Source: Sphingobacteriaceae bacterium (lineage in GTDB: Bacteria; Bacteroidota; Bacteroidia; Sphingobacteriales; Sphingobacteriaceae). Taken from it: DNA of 49,949 bases. Shown here piece after piece: positions 1 to 8,392 of this stretch. Made by a program: the position numbers and the translations under genes. The stretch spans positions 1 to 49,949 of the forward strand of contig CANHGR010000016.1 in assembly GCA_947460875.1 (NCBI GenBank), written 5' to 3'. The notes below the pieces were generated by a model, which did no database searches, was not told the DNA's origin, and was given only the letters and a program-made list of their open reading frames with translations. Numbering within the stretch: the first letter of the stretch is position 1; every line of letters begins with the position of its first letter.

Positions 1-141
1 ATAGCATTTATTGTTTTTTACCTCTTAAATAACCGTTCAAATGCCCTGTGGTTCGGTATCAATTTTATAGTGTTATATTTATTCTTTACAGCATTTGAAA
101 TTTACTCTCTATTACGTAACTTGCGCGCTCTTAAAAAATAA
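1..141 (+). CDS. C-terminal end of a small membrane protein upstream of atpB (partial)
   Basis: Frame 1 is open from the window edge to a TAA at 139-141 and encodes 46 residues. They contain one clear hydrophobic segment (AFIVFYLL..., then ALWFGINFIVLYLFFTAFEIY) and end in a basic tail (LLRNLRALKK). The gene stops 17 bases before the atpB ATG, so it probably belongs to the ATP synthase operon. In Bacteroidetes the position before atpB is usually held by small AtpI/AtpZ-like or uncharacterised membrane proteins that help F0 assembly. That assignment is by position only; no diagnostic motif is left in this fragment. Confidence 0.6.
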   Translation: MAFIVFYLLNNRSNALWFGINFIVLYLFFTAFEIYSLLRNLRALKK

Positions 142-158
142 TAGAAACCCAGTTGGTG

Positions 159-1316
159 ATGATTTTAAGCAAAGACTGTCTGAAAAAAATTACAAGCATC
201 ATTCTATTTTCCGCATTTTTTTTTAGCTATTCACCATCTTTTGCTCAAACTTTTGAGTTAGATTCTGTTTCTGAAGAAGCGCACATCCTGCCTCCGGCTG
301 AACAAGAACATGCCCTAACAGCTCAGAATGCGGGGCATGCAGACAAGGAGAAGTTTAACGCAGGAGAAATGATCCTTGAACATATCGGCGATGCACATGA
401 ATGGCATATCCTTACTCTTGGTGATCATCATGTAACTGTACCTCTTCCGGTCATCTTATTGAACGACGGAAAGTTGGATGTCTTTATGTCAGGCGGCTTT
501 CATCACGGAGAACAAGATGTTACTACAAAAAATGGTAACACCTACCGCTTAAATCACAAAGGAAAGATCGAAAGTGTAGATGGAGCATCATTCTACGATT
601 TTTCAATTACCAAGAACGTCTTAACACTGTTTGTCAGCGCCATAATTCTGTTGTTTCTGTTCATCGGAATAGCAAATTCATACATTAAGAATAAAAATAA
701 GGCGCCCAACGGCATGCAAGCGGTTGTTGAGCCCTTTGTCATCTTTATTCGCGATGAAGTAGCAAAACCGGCCATCGGTGCCAAGTATAATCGGTACATG
801 CCCTTCCTGCTAACTATTTTCTTTTTCATCTGGATAAATAACATGCTGGGTCTGATCCCTATCATCCCGTTTGGAGCTAACCTTACCGGAAATATTGCAG
901 TAACAATGACGCTGGCGATGTTTACATTCATTATAAGCCTGGTTGTTTCCAACAAGAACTACTGGGCGCATATCCTTGCACCCGATATACCTAAATCATT
1001 ATACATTCTTCTTGTGCCGATCGAGATTCTTGGTGTATTCCTGAAACCCTTCGTTCTGACACTACGGCTTTTCGCGAATATGACAGCCGGCCACATTATT
1101 CCATTAGCGTTTATTAGTCTTATTTTCATATTTGCCGAAATGAGCCCTATGGCAGGATACGGCGTTTCAGTGATTTCAGTTGGATTAAGCGTGTTTATGA
1201 AGGTCCTTGAATTGCTGGTCTGTTTCCTGCAAGCTTATGTATTTACCCTGCTTTCCGCGATGTATATCGGGATGGCAACTGAAGAACATTCACATGATGC
1301 TCATGAGCATCATTAA
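159..1316 (+). CDS. atpB: F0F1 ATP synthase subunit a
   Basis: Subunit a forms the proton half-channels of F0 in the inner membrane. The family signature with the essential arginine is visible as LTLRLFANMTAGH, followed by the last helices. The protein is long (385 residues) because it carries a cleavable-looking signal peptide (FSYSPSFAQ) and a periplasmic stretch of about 120 residues before the first F0 helix, which is typical of Bacteroidetes. TTG (153), GTG (156) and ATG (159) are adjacent in frame; I chose the ATG. The periplasmic stretch and the last residues (EEHSHDAHEHH) are rich in histidine. It is the first complete gene of the operon; atpE follows after 30 bases. Confidence 0.95.
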   Translation: MILSKDCLKKITSIILFSAFFFSYSPSFAQTFELDSVSEEAHILPPAEQEHALTAQNAGHADKEKFNAGEMILEHIGDAHEWHILTLGDHHVTVPLPVILLNDGKLDVFMSGGFHHGEQDVTTKNGNTYRLNHKGKIESVDGASFYDFSITKNVLTLFVSAIILLFLFIGIANSYIKNKNKAPNGMQAVVEPFVIFIRDEVAKPAIGAKYNRYMPFLLTIFFFIWINNMLGLIPIIPFGANLTGNIAVTMTLAMFTFIISLVVSNKNYWAHILAPDIPKSLYILLVPIEILGVFLKPFVLTLRLFANMTAGHIIPLAFISLIFIFAEMSPMAGYGVSVISVGLSVFMKVLELLVCFLQAYVFTLLSAMYIGMATEEHSHDAHEHH

Positions 1317-1346
1317 GAGAGAATTTTAACAATTAATTATATCAAT

Positions 1347-1613
1347 ATGTCAGTTTTATCAGTTTTACTACAGGCAGCAGAAGCAGCGCCAGATCTTTCG
1401 TTAGCTTATGCAGGCGCAGGTATTGGTGCAGGTATTGCAGCTCTTGCAGCCGGTGTAGGTATCGGCCGTATCGGTGGATCAGCGTTAGAGTCAATCGCAC
1501 GCCAGCCATCAGCTTTAGGTGATATCCGTTCAAACATGATCGTTGCAGCAGCCCTTGTAGAAGGTGCGGCATTCGTTGCGATCGTTGCTTGTCTGCTTAT
1601 TATCTTTAAGTAA
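1347..1613 (+). CDS. atpE: F0F1 ATP synthase subunit c
   Basis: This 88-residue proteolipid forms the rotating c-ring. It shows the usual hairpin: a glycine-rich first helix (GAGIGAGIAALAAGVGIG), the polar loop ARQP at residues 51-54, and a second helix with the ion-binding carboxylate E72 in AALVEGAAF. The residues around E72 look like the proton type and lack the extra ligands of Na+-type rings; this is an inference. The gene lies between atpB and atpF, and a perfect hairpin follows its stop codon. c is needed in many more copies than the other subunits. Confidence 0.96.
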   Translation: MSVLSVLLQAAEAAPDLSLAYAGAGIGAGIAALAAGVGIGRIGGSALESIARQPSALGDIRSNMIVAAALVEGAAFVAIVACLLIIFK

Positions 1614-1620
1614 GAAACAA

Positions 1621-1662
1621 AAGAACTGCTGATACAGGCGATTGGCCGTATCAGCAGTTCTT
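1621..1662 (+). repeat. Perfect 15-bp inverted repeat between atpE and atpF
   Basis: The arms AAGAACTGCTGATAC (1621-1635) and GTATCAGCAGTTCTT (1648-1662) are exact reverse complements with a 12-base loop. The hairpin begins 7 bases after the atpE stop and ends 39 bases before the atpF start. Only two T residues directly follow the stem, so it is not a classical terminator. An mRNA-stabilising or partial-termination element that raises atpE output over the downstream genes is the simplest reading (inference). Confidence 0.8.
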
Positions 1663-1701
1663 AAATTGAATGTTGAATAGCTTTTTTTAAAAAGATATAA
1701 A

Positions 1702-2196
1702 ATGGAATTATTAACCCCCGGACTCGGATTAATATTTTGGACAGTTCTGATCTTCTTATTGTTGGTTTTCCTGTTAGGAAAGTTTGCCTGGAAGCCCATC
1801 ATGACGATGCTCAACGAGCGTGAACGCTTTATTGAAGACTCGCTTAGCAAAGCGGAAATTGCGCGTCAGGAAATGGCTCTGCTTACCAATGAGAATGAGC
1901 AGCTCTTAAAAGAAGCTCGTGCAGAACGCGATAGAATCTTGAAAGAAGCAAAAGAGTTGAAAGATCAAATTGTTAACGATGCAAAAGGCATTGCAAAATC
2001 TGAAGGTGCAAAGATGATCGAAAAGGCTAAGAAGGAGATCGATGATCAAAAGAACGCAGCTTTAGCAGAGGTAAAGAATCAAGTAGCGACCCTATCCATT
2101 GAGATCGCTGAGAAGGTTTTAAGGAAGCAATTTCAGGACGGAGATAAACAGGATGCGCTTGTTAGCGAGTTGTTAAAGGAGATTAAATTAAACTAA
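1702..2196 (+). CDS. atpF: F0F1 ATP synthase subunit b
   Basis: Subunit b is the peripheral stalk that holds F1 against rotation. The 164-residue protein has one N-terminal membrane helix (about residues 7-28, LIFWTVLIFLLLVFLLGKFAW) and then a long charged coiled coil rich in A, E and K, the normal subunit b architecture. The conserved KPI motif after the helix (WKPIMTML) is present. The length fits the bacterial family. It precedes atpH by 46 bases in the same operon. Confidence 0.95.
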   Translation: MELLTPGLGLIFWTVLIFLLLVFLLGKFAWKPIMTMLNERERFIEDSLSKAEIARQEMALLTNENEQLLKEARAERDRILKEAKELKDQIVNDAKGIAKSEGAKMIEKAKKEIDDQKNAALAEVKNQVATLSIEIAEKVLRKQFQDGDKQDALVSELLKEIKLN

Positions 2197-2242
2197 ATTA
2201 TTAGTTTCAGCTTGATTATTCATTGCTGATAAACAAGATAAT

Positions 2243-2788
2243 ATGTCGGAAATACAAGTAGCCTCAAGATACGCAAAATCACTAATTGATCTTGCTCAGG
2301 AGCAAAACGCCCTGGAAAAAGTGCGTGAGGATATTGAATTATTTATAAAGGTCTGTAAGGACAATCCTTTATTGAAAGCTGTTTTGCGTAACCCGATTAT
2401 CGGTCCTGAAAAAAAGAGAGCTATTCTCGATGAGCTTTTCTCGGGTAAAGTGCATAAAATGTTACTGTCGTACTTTAACATCGTGGTGAACAAGGGACGT
2501 GCTGAGATTCTGTATGCGACCGCCTTAGAGTTTGTAAACAATTATAACACGCGTAAAAATATTGTTAAGGCAACTGTGTCTTCTGCATCGCCTTTGAGTG
2601 AAAAGAATAAAAGAGAGCTCGAGAATCTTGTAAAAAACGTAACGAAGGGTGAAGTAATTCTTGAAACGAAAGTTGATCCTGATTTGATAGGTGGTTACGT
2701 GTTAAAAGTTGGAGATAGACAATTCGATGCAAGTATTTCCAATAGCCTTAAGAAATTAAAAAAGGAATTTAACTCCCAAATCTCCTGA
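2243..2788 (+). CDS. atpH: F0F1 ATP synthase subunit delta
   Basis: Delta (OSCP-like) links the b stalk to the top of F1. The 181-residue protein begins [20 protein letters not shown], matching the family's N-terminal helix. It ends with the conserved C-terminal block containing [21 protein letters not shown]. It lies between atpF and atpA in the canonical order. The 46 bases before atpA are A-rich with no clear Shine-Dalgarno sequence. Confidence 0.95.
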   Translation: MSEIQVASRYAKSLIDLAQEQNALEKVREDIELFIKVCKDNPLLKAVLRNPIIGPEKKRAILDELFSGKVHKMLLSYFNIVVNKGRAEILYATALEFVNNYNTRKNIVKATVSSASPLSEKNKRELENLVKNVTKGEVILETKVDPDLIGGYVLKVGDRQFDASISNSLKKLKKEFNSQIS

Positions 2789-2834
2789 AAGAAGACGGGG
2801 CGAAAAAAAATTAAAAACGATAAAAAAAAATAAA

Positions 2835-4409
2835 ATGGCAGAAGTTAGACCAGATGAGGTATCCGCAATCTTAAGACAACAATTGTCAGGCTTTAAATCA
2901 GAAGCCGAACTGGAAGAGGTTGGCACTGTATTACAGGTTGGAGATGGTATAGCACGTGTTTACGGCTTAACCAAAGTTCAATCAGGTGAGCTAATTGAGT
3001 TCGAAAACGGACTACAAGGAATCGTACTGAATCTTGAAGAAGATAATGTGGGCGTGGTATTGCTTGGTGCTTATGATGAGATCAAAGAGGGTGACACTGT
3101 AAAGCGTACGAACAAGATCGGATCGATTAAAGTCGGTGACGGGATGTTAGGTCGCGTGGTTAACACGTTAGGTCAGCCAATTGATGGCAAAGGACCAATC
3201 ACCGGACAGACTTATGAGATGCCTCTTGAGCGTAAAGCTCCGGGAGTAATTTACCGGCAGCCAGTAACGGAGCCACTACAAACTGGTATAAAGGCAATTG
3301 ATGCGATGATTCCAATCGGTCGCGGACAACGTGAGTTGGTAATCGGGGATCGTCAGACGGGGAAGACCGCAGTTTGTATCGATACAATTATCAACCAAAA
3401 AGAATTTTACGAAGCAGGTCAGCCTGTTTTCTGTATATATGTTGCAATAGGCCAAAAGAACTCTACCGTTGCGCAAATTGTGCGTACTTTAGAGGAAAAA
3501 GGTGCTATGCCTTATACCGTTATTGTTGCTGCTTCTGCTGCAGATCCTGCTCCAATGCAGTTTTTTGCTCCATTTGCAGGCGCAGCTATCGGCGAGTTCT
3601 TCCGAGATACAGGTAGACCGGCATTAATTATTTATGATGATCTTTCAAAGCAAGCAGTTGCTTATCGCGAGGTTTCATTGCTATTACGTCGTCCACCAGG
3701 CCGTGAGGCTTATCCTGGAGACGTTTTCTATCTTCACAGCCGTCTATTAGAAAGAGCAGCAAAAATCAACACCTCTGATGCTATTGCTCAGGCGATGAAC
3801 GATCTTCCTGAGTCTATCAGAGGTATCGTGAAAGGTGGAGGCTCTTTAACCGCACTGCCGATTATTGAAACACAAGCAGGCGACGTTTCTGCATATATCC
3901 CAACGAATGTGATTTCGATTACAGACGGACAAATATTCCTGGAGTCTAACTTGTTTAACGCAGGTGTTCGTCCGGCTATTAACGTGGGTATCTCGGTATC
4001 TCGTGTGGGTGGTAACGCTCAGATTAAGTCGATGAAAAAAGTAGCGGGTACTTTGAAGTTGGATCAAGCGCAATATCGTGAGTTAGAGGCATTTTCTAAA
4101 TTCGGTTCAGACCTTGATGCGGCAACCAAATCTGTACTTGACAAAGGAGCACGTAACGTAGAAATCTTGAAGCAAGGTCAATTTTCGCCTGTAAAAGTTG
4201 AAAATCAAGTAGCTATTCTTTACATCGGAACGAAAGGTTTATTACGTAATGTACCTGTCAATAAGGTTAGAGAATTTGAAGCGGAATATTTGCAACAGTT
4301 AGAAGTGCGTCATCCTGAAGTCTTAGCGGGTTTGAAAGCCGGAAAGCTTGATGATGCCATTACCACTGCGCTTGAAACAGTGGCAAAAGAACTTACAGGA
4401 AAGTATTAA
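2835..4409 (+). CDS. atpA: F0F1 ATP synthase subunit alpha
   Basis: Alpha is the non-catalytic nucleotide-binding subunit of F1. The Walker A motif GDRQTGKT is at residues 171-178, and the family signature with the arginine finger appears as [12 protein letters not shown] beta-barrel N-domain and helical C-domain complete the 524 residues, a normal length. The partner beta subunit gene atpD is not in this window. Confidence 0.97.
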   Translation: MAEVRPDEVSAILRQQLSGFKSEAELEEVGTVLQVGDGIARVYGLTKVQSGELIEFENGLQGIVLNLEEDNVGVVLLGAYDEIKEGDTVKRTNKIGSIKVGDGMLGRVVNTLGQPIDGKGPITGQTYEMPLERKAPGVIYRQPVTEPLQTGIKAIDAMIPIGRGQRELVIGDRQTGKTAVCIDTIINQKEFYEAGQPVFCIYVAIGQKNSTVAQIVRTLEEKGAMPYTVIVAASAADPAPMQFFAPFAGAAIGEFFRDTGRPALIIYDDLSKQAVAYREVSLLLRRPPGREAYPGDVFYLHSRLLERAAKINTSDAIAQAMNDLPESIRGIVKGGGSLTALPIIETQAGDVSAYIPTNVISITDGQIFLESNLFNAGVRPAINVGISVSRVGGNAQIKSMKKVAGTLKLDQAQYRELEAFSKFGSDLDAATKSVLDKGARNVEILKQGQFSPVKVENQVAILYIGTKGLLRNVPVNKVREFEAEYLQQLEVRHPEVLAGLKAGKLDDAITTALETVAKELTGKY

Positions 4410-4468
4410 CAGATATGCGTACAGCGTATTCAGGCAGGTCTTAGTTACGCTATACTCAATACTAAAAA

Positions 4469-5350
4469 ATGGCTAATTTAAAAGAAGTAAGAAATCGGAT
4501 TGTATCAGTAAGCTCTACTCAGCAGATTACCAAGGCTATGAAAATGGTTTCGGCTGCGAAGTTAAAGCGTGCTACAAATGCAATTGTACAATTACGTCCA
4601 TACGCTAATAAATTAAAGGAGATCCTTTCAAATCTTTCGGCGAATCTGGAAGATGGATCAGTTTCCCCTTACATCACAGAACGCGACCCTCAAAAAATTC
4701 TAATTGTTGCAGTGTCCTCTAATCGCGGACTAGCCGGTGCATTTAATGCCAACGTAATAAAGACTACCAATATTCTAATCTCTGAAAGATATCAAGAGCA
4801 GGCAAGAAAAGGTAATGTAAGCATCGTTGCAATTGGTAAAAAAACACAAGACTATTATGAAAAGCGTAAATACAACGTTATTGGTAATAACAATGATATT
4901 TACGGTGATCTTACATTCGCAAATGTTTCTAAGATAGCGGAAGCAATTATGGAAGGATTTGCCAAAGGCGAATTTGACCGCGTGGAGCTTGTCTATAATC
5001 AGTTTAAAAATGCTGCAGTTCAGATTCTTGCCACCGAGCAGTTGTTACCACTATCTAAAACAGAGAATGTAGAGAATACCAGTCCAACAGATTATATTCT
5101 AGAGCCATCATTGGAGCAGATTGTTGAGCAACTAATTCCGAAATCTATCAAAACTCAAATCTATAAAGCAGTACTTGATTCGAATGCTTCTGAACATGGT
5201 GCTAGAATGACGGCGATGGATAAGGCTACTGAGAATGCCGGCGATTTATTGAAGGCCCTAAAACTGTCATACAATCAGGCCCGTCAGGCAGCTATCACCA
5301 CCGAACTAACTGAAATTGTAAGCGGAGCGGCAGCATTATCTAATGGCTAA
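4469..5350 (+). CDS. atpG: F0F1 ATP synthase subunit gamma
   Basis: Gamma is the central rotor shaft of F1. The 293-residue protein has the conserved N-terminal helix (MANLKEVRNRIVSVSSTQQI, TKAMKMVSAAKLKRA). It also has the C-terminal helix with RMTAMDKATENAGDLL and the typical ending ELTEIVSGAAAL. It is the last ATP synthase gene here. In most other phyla atpD and atpC would follow, but here a small unrelated membrane protein does, as expected for the split operon of Bacteroidetes. Confidence 0.96.
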   Translation: MANLKEVRNRIVSVSSTQQITKAMKMVSAAKLKRATNAIVQLRPYANKLKEILSNLSANLEDGSVSPYITERDPQKILIVAVSSNRGLAGAFNANVIKTTNILISERYQEQARKGNVSIVAIGKKTQDYYEKRKYNVIGNNNDIYGDLTFANVSKIAEAIMEGFAKGEFDRVELVYNQFKNAAVQILATEQLLPLSKTENVENTSPTDYILEPSLEQIVEQLIPKSIKTQIYKAVLDSNASEHGARMTAMDKATENAGDLLKALKLSYNQARQAAITTELTEIVSGAAALSNG

Positions 5351-5412
5351 GTATATTGATTTAGATTTTTTTAATTAATATTGCGTAGCAATTAATACAA
5401 AATATTTCAGAG

Positions 5413-5628
5413 ATGGAAAATAAAAACGTAGCCAGAGTAGCAAATACAAACAACAATGCTAATGAAACCAGTCATTATGTCTTAATGACTATAGGCATCG
5501 CAATTGGCATGTTAGGGGTGGTTCTACGTTTTTTAAGCGATTGGGAGTATATGGATCTTATCGCCAATTTCATCTTCATCATAGGAACTATTGCCAGCTT
5601 AAAAGCTGTTGTTGATATCTTAAAATAG
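5413..5628 (+). CDS. Small two-helix membrane protein of unknown function
   Basis: The 71 residues comprise a polar, Asn-rich N-terminus and two hydrophobic segments (about 24-43, VLMTIGIAIGMLGVVLRFL, and 49-70, LIANFIFIIGTIASLKAVVD). I recognise no named domain. It starts 62 bases after atpG on the same strand and could be read from the ATP synthase transcript. It converges with gldB, with only two bases between the two stop codons. A role linked to F0 is possible, but only position suggests it. The hydrophobic pattern and compact spacing make it a likely real gene. Confidence 0.65.
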   Translation: MENKNVARVANTNNNANETSHYVLMTIGIAIGMLGVVLRFLSDWEYMDLIANFIFIIGTIASLKAVVDILK

Positions 5629-5630
5629 AC

Positions 5631-6668
5631 CTATTTCGGCTTATAGCCCGACTTGCTAAGAATTTCCTGCGCATCAGTATTTTTCATTAGTTCCTGTAGG
5701 CTAATTTCAGGATTGTCGGCGGCGTATTTACGCACAATTTGCCAGCCAGCCCAGATACCTAATTTTGGTGCGGATTCATTTTGATCTCCGATGCCTGGCG
5801 TAAAAGGGGCTTCGCTAAGGTATTTTTGAATTTTTCGGTAATCGGCTTCGAAAAGTAAGTTTTCTTCTAAAAAATAGGCCCAAATGTTCGCTTCGTTTTC
5901 TTCGGCCCACTTTAGCTGCTGGTCTGAATAGCCTATGAGTAAAGAATCGGGTATATCAGGCATCACCGTATTCATGAAATATAAGATCTTACCATTATAA
6001 ATCATTTTCGACAACATGGAACGATCGTCGTCTCGTTCAGGAAGAACTTCTTCTCTAATATAGTACTCAATTACACGCGGTGTAATATTTTCGGGCGTGA
6101 ACCTCCGCGAAATATAAGCGGGAATACTTCCGCGTAAAGAGGGATAAAATTTTGAATCGGCACCAAGAAACATATCCAGGCCAATTCCGATATAATTATT
6201 GCCAATTGGAGTTTGAACCGTAAAGCCCGAAACAAAAGAAATTAGACGCGGTACCTTTTGTTCGGGGTAAAAATAAAGGATATGCTTAAAAGCATCGGTC
6301 AGCTCTTGCTCTTTTGTAGAAAGATTAGGAAAGACTTGAGTTATTTCGGAGTTAAGTGCCATGTAGTCTATATTGCTCAGAACATCACGCAAAATAGCAT
6401 AATAGGCGGTATCTGAACTTGTTCCAATTCCGAGCATTTGTGACACATAATCCTCATAAAAATCTCCGTAATCTTCCTTGAGTCTCGGAATTTCTGAAGA
6501 GAAATTTGCAGAATTTAGCTTGTTGAGTGCTTGATCAAATCGATCAATTTTAATTTCAAGCTTTATTTTACTGACATCGATCTTATCGTCTGCGCCACAA
6601 GAAATTGCTAAAAAGCTTGTAAAAAAAAACAAGTAAATTAGTGGCGTTCTATAAAAATATCTTTGCAT
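5631..6668 (-). CDS. gldB: Gliding motility lipoprotein GldB
   Basis: GldB is an envelope lipoprotein required for gliding and type IX secretion in Flavobacterium. The 345-residue protein has a signal peptide with lipobox LAISC (Cys24), and the mature part matches the family pattern I recall (KIDRFD near the N-terminus, then LKEDYGDFYEDYVSQMLGIG). An upstream in-frame codon at 6743 would give 25 extra residues and bury the lipobox. The ATG at 6668 gives a correct lipoprotein signal and lies just downstream of a -7 box at 6701-6708, so I chose it. It is divergent from nadE. gldC, its usual neighbour, is not beside it. Confidence 0.88.
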   Translation of the reverse strand: MQRYFYRTPLIYLFFFTSFLAISCGADDKIDVSKIKLEIKIDRFDQALNKLNSANFSSEIPRLKEDYGDFYEDYVSQMLGIGTSSDTAYYAILRDVLSNIDYMALNSEITQVFPNLSTKEQELTDAFKHILYFYPEQKVPRLISFVSGFTVQTPIGNNYIGIGLDMFLGADSKFYPSLRGSIPAYISRRFTPENITPRVIEYYIREEVLPERDDDRSMLSKMIYNGKILYFMNTVMPDIPDSLLIGYSDQQLKWAEENEANIWAYFLEENLLFEADYRKIQKYLSEAPFTPGIGDQNESAPKLGIWAGWQIVRKYAADNPEISLQELMKNTDAQEILSKSGYKPK

Positions 6669-6700
6669 AAGGGTGCTTAAAATTAAAGAAATTAGAAGTG

Positions 6701-6708
6701 CAAACCTA
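6701..6708 (-). promoter_or_regulatory. Bacteroidetes -7 box for gldB
   Basis: The minus strand reads TAGGTTTG, a full match to TAnnTTTG, about 33 bases upstream of the chosen gldB ATG at 6668. No clear -33 TTG was found at the right distance, so the call rests on one box. Confidence 0.45.
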
Positions 6709-6749
6709 ATTCCGTTTGCAGCTATTAATGGTTTGAGAAACATTGTATT

Positions 6750-8390
6750 ATGAAGATCGCGTTAGCACAACTTAACTATCATACCGGAAATTTCGAATCG
6801 AATACACAAAAAATTATCGATGCCATTGGTCATGCAAAGGGTAAAGGAGCGGAGTTGGTTGTATTCGCCGAACTGTCAGTATGCGGTTACCCGCCGAGAG
6901 ATTTTCTTGAATTTCCAGAGTTTATTGAACTGTGTGAATCGGCTGCAAAGCAAATTGCTGCGTATTGTATCGACGTGGCCTGCATCATCGGCTTGCCCTC
7001 TCCTAATCGTCGAGTTGAGGGAAAAGATCTTTTCAATTCTGCGTACTTTATTGAAAATGGAAAGATTAAATCGGTTGTCAATAAAGCCTTATTGCCCAAT
7101 TACGATGTTTTCGATGAATATCGTTATTTCGAACCCGCTACTAGATTTGAATGCATCGAATTTAAAGGATTTAAAATAGCACTTACCGTATGCGAAGATC
7201 TTTGGAATATCAATGATAATCCTTTGTACGTATTAAACCCGATGGATGTATTGATTGTACAGGAACCGGATTTGATGATTAACATCGCTGCATCACCTTT
7301 TTCATACTTGCATGATGATGCACGGATTAAAATTCTGAGCGATAACTGTCGCAAATATGATCTTCCCTTACTGTATGTAAATCAGGTTGGAGCGCAAACA
7401 GAGATCGTGTTCGACGGAGGGTCGCTCGCGTTCAATGCAAAAGGCGAGATTTTGGATGAAATGAAATATTTTGAGGAGGACATTCAAATTTATGAATTCA
7501 GTGGAGGGCAGATCATTGGTCGCGAGGTAGTAAGTCATCATACGCTTAGTGATCTTGAGCAGATTCATCATGCTCTAATTCTGGGTATTAAAGATTACTT
7601 CAACAAATCAGGCTTTAGCAAAGCAATCTTAGGATTATCCGGAGGGATCGACTCTGCGGTAGTTTGTGCTCTTGCCGCTGAAGCGCTTGGACCAGAAAAT
7701 GTGATGGCGGTATTAATGCCTTCCATTTATTCAACTGAGCACTCTGTTCAGGATGCACTGGATCTGGTTAATAATCTAAATTGTAAACATGAGATCATCG
7801 CTATCAAAGACGCAACTATCGCTTTTGACAAAATGATGGAGCCGGTTTTTAAAGATTTACCTTTTAATATTACCGAAGAAAATATACAAGCCAGATGCCG
7901 CGCTATAATTTTAATGGCAATGTCCAATAAATTCGGTTACATTTTATTAAATACCTCTAACAAGAGCGAATGCGCAGTTGGTTACGGTACCCTTTACGGG
8001 GATATGGCTGGCGCTATAGGTGTTTTAGGAGATGTTTATAAAACACAGGTTTACCAATTGGCTGATTATATTAATCGCGAACGCGAGATTATACCCTTAA
8101 ATAGTATCATCAAGCCACCTTCTGCTGAATTAAGGCCGGGGCAGAAGGATTCCGACTCATTGCCTGAATATAATATTCTGGATAAAATACTATTTGAATA
8201 TATAGAACAGAAAAAGAGCTCCAGAGACATTATTGCGAGTGGCTTTGATGAAGCCACCGTTCGTCGGATATTGAAAATGGTGAATGTTGCAGAATTTAAA
8301 CGATATCAAACTCCACCAATATTGAGAGTTTCACCAAAAGCATTTGGTATGGGAAGAAGAATGCCTATCGTTGGGAAGTATTTGTCTTGA
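6750..8390 (+). CDS. nadE: Glutamine-dependent NAD+ synthetase
   Basis: This enzyme makes NAD+ from nicotinate adenine dinucleotide, ATP and glutamine, the last step of NAD synthesis. An N-terminal nitrilase-type glutaminase domain carries the Glu-Lys-Cys triad (E41 in FAELSVCGYP, K112 in NKALLPNYD, C148 in LTVCEDLW). The C-terminal synthetase domain carries the PP-loop SGGIDS at residues 297-302. The 546 residues fit the two-domain form. It is divergent from gldB and converges with lnt, with two bases between their stops. Confidence 0.96.
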   Translation: MKIALAQLNYHTGNFESNTQKIIDAIGHAKGKGAELVVFAELSVCGYPPRDFLEFPEFIELCESAAKQIAAYCIDVACIIGLPSPNRRVEGKDLFNSAYFIENGKIKSVVNKALLPNYDVFDEYRYFEPATRFECIEFKGFKIALTVCEDLWNINDNPLYVLNPMDVLIVQEPDLMINIAASPFSYLHDDARIKILSDNCRKYDLPLLYVNQVGAQTEIVFDGGSLAFNAKGEILDEMKYFEEDIQIYEFSGGQIIGREVVSHHTLSDLEQIHHALILGIKDYFNKSGFSKAILGLSGGIDSAVVCALAAEALGPENVMAVLMPSIYSTEHSVQDALDLVNNLNCKHEIIAIKDATIAFDKMMEPVFKDLPFNITEENIQARCRAIILMAMSNKFGYILLNTSNKSECAVGYGTLYGDMAGAIGVLGDVYKTQVYQLADYINREREIIPLNSIIKPPSAELRPGQKDSDSLPEYNILDKILFEYIEQKKSSRDIIASGFDEATVRRILKMVNVAEFKRYQTPPILRVSPKAFGMGRRMPIVGKYLS

Positions 8391-8392
8391 GT

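Noticed and set aside
5351-5412. Terminator after atpG
   Set aside because: The ATTGC/GCAAT stem near 5380-5395 is only five pairs and has no T tract.
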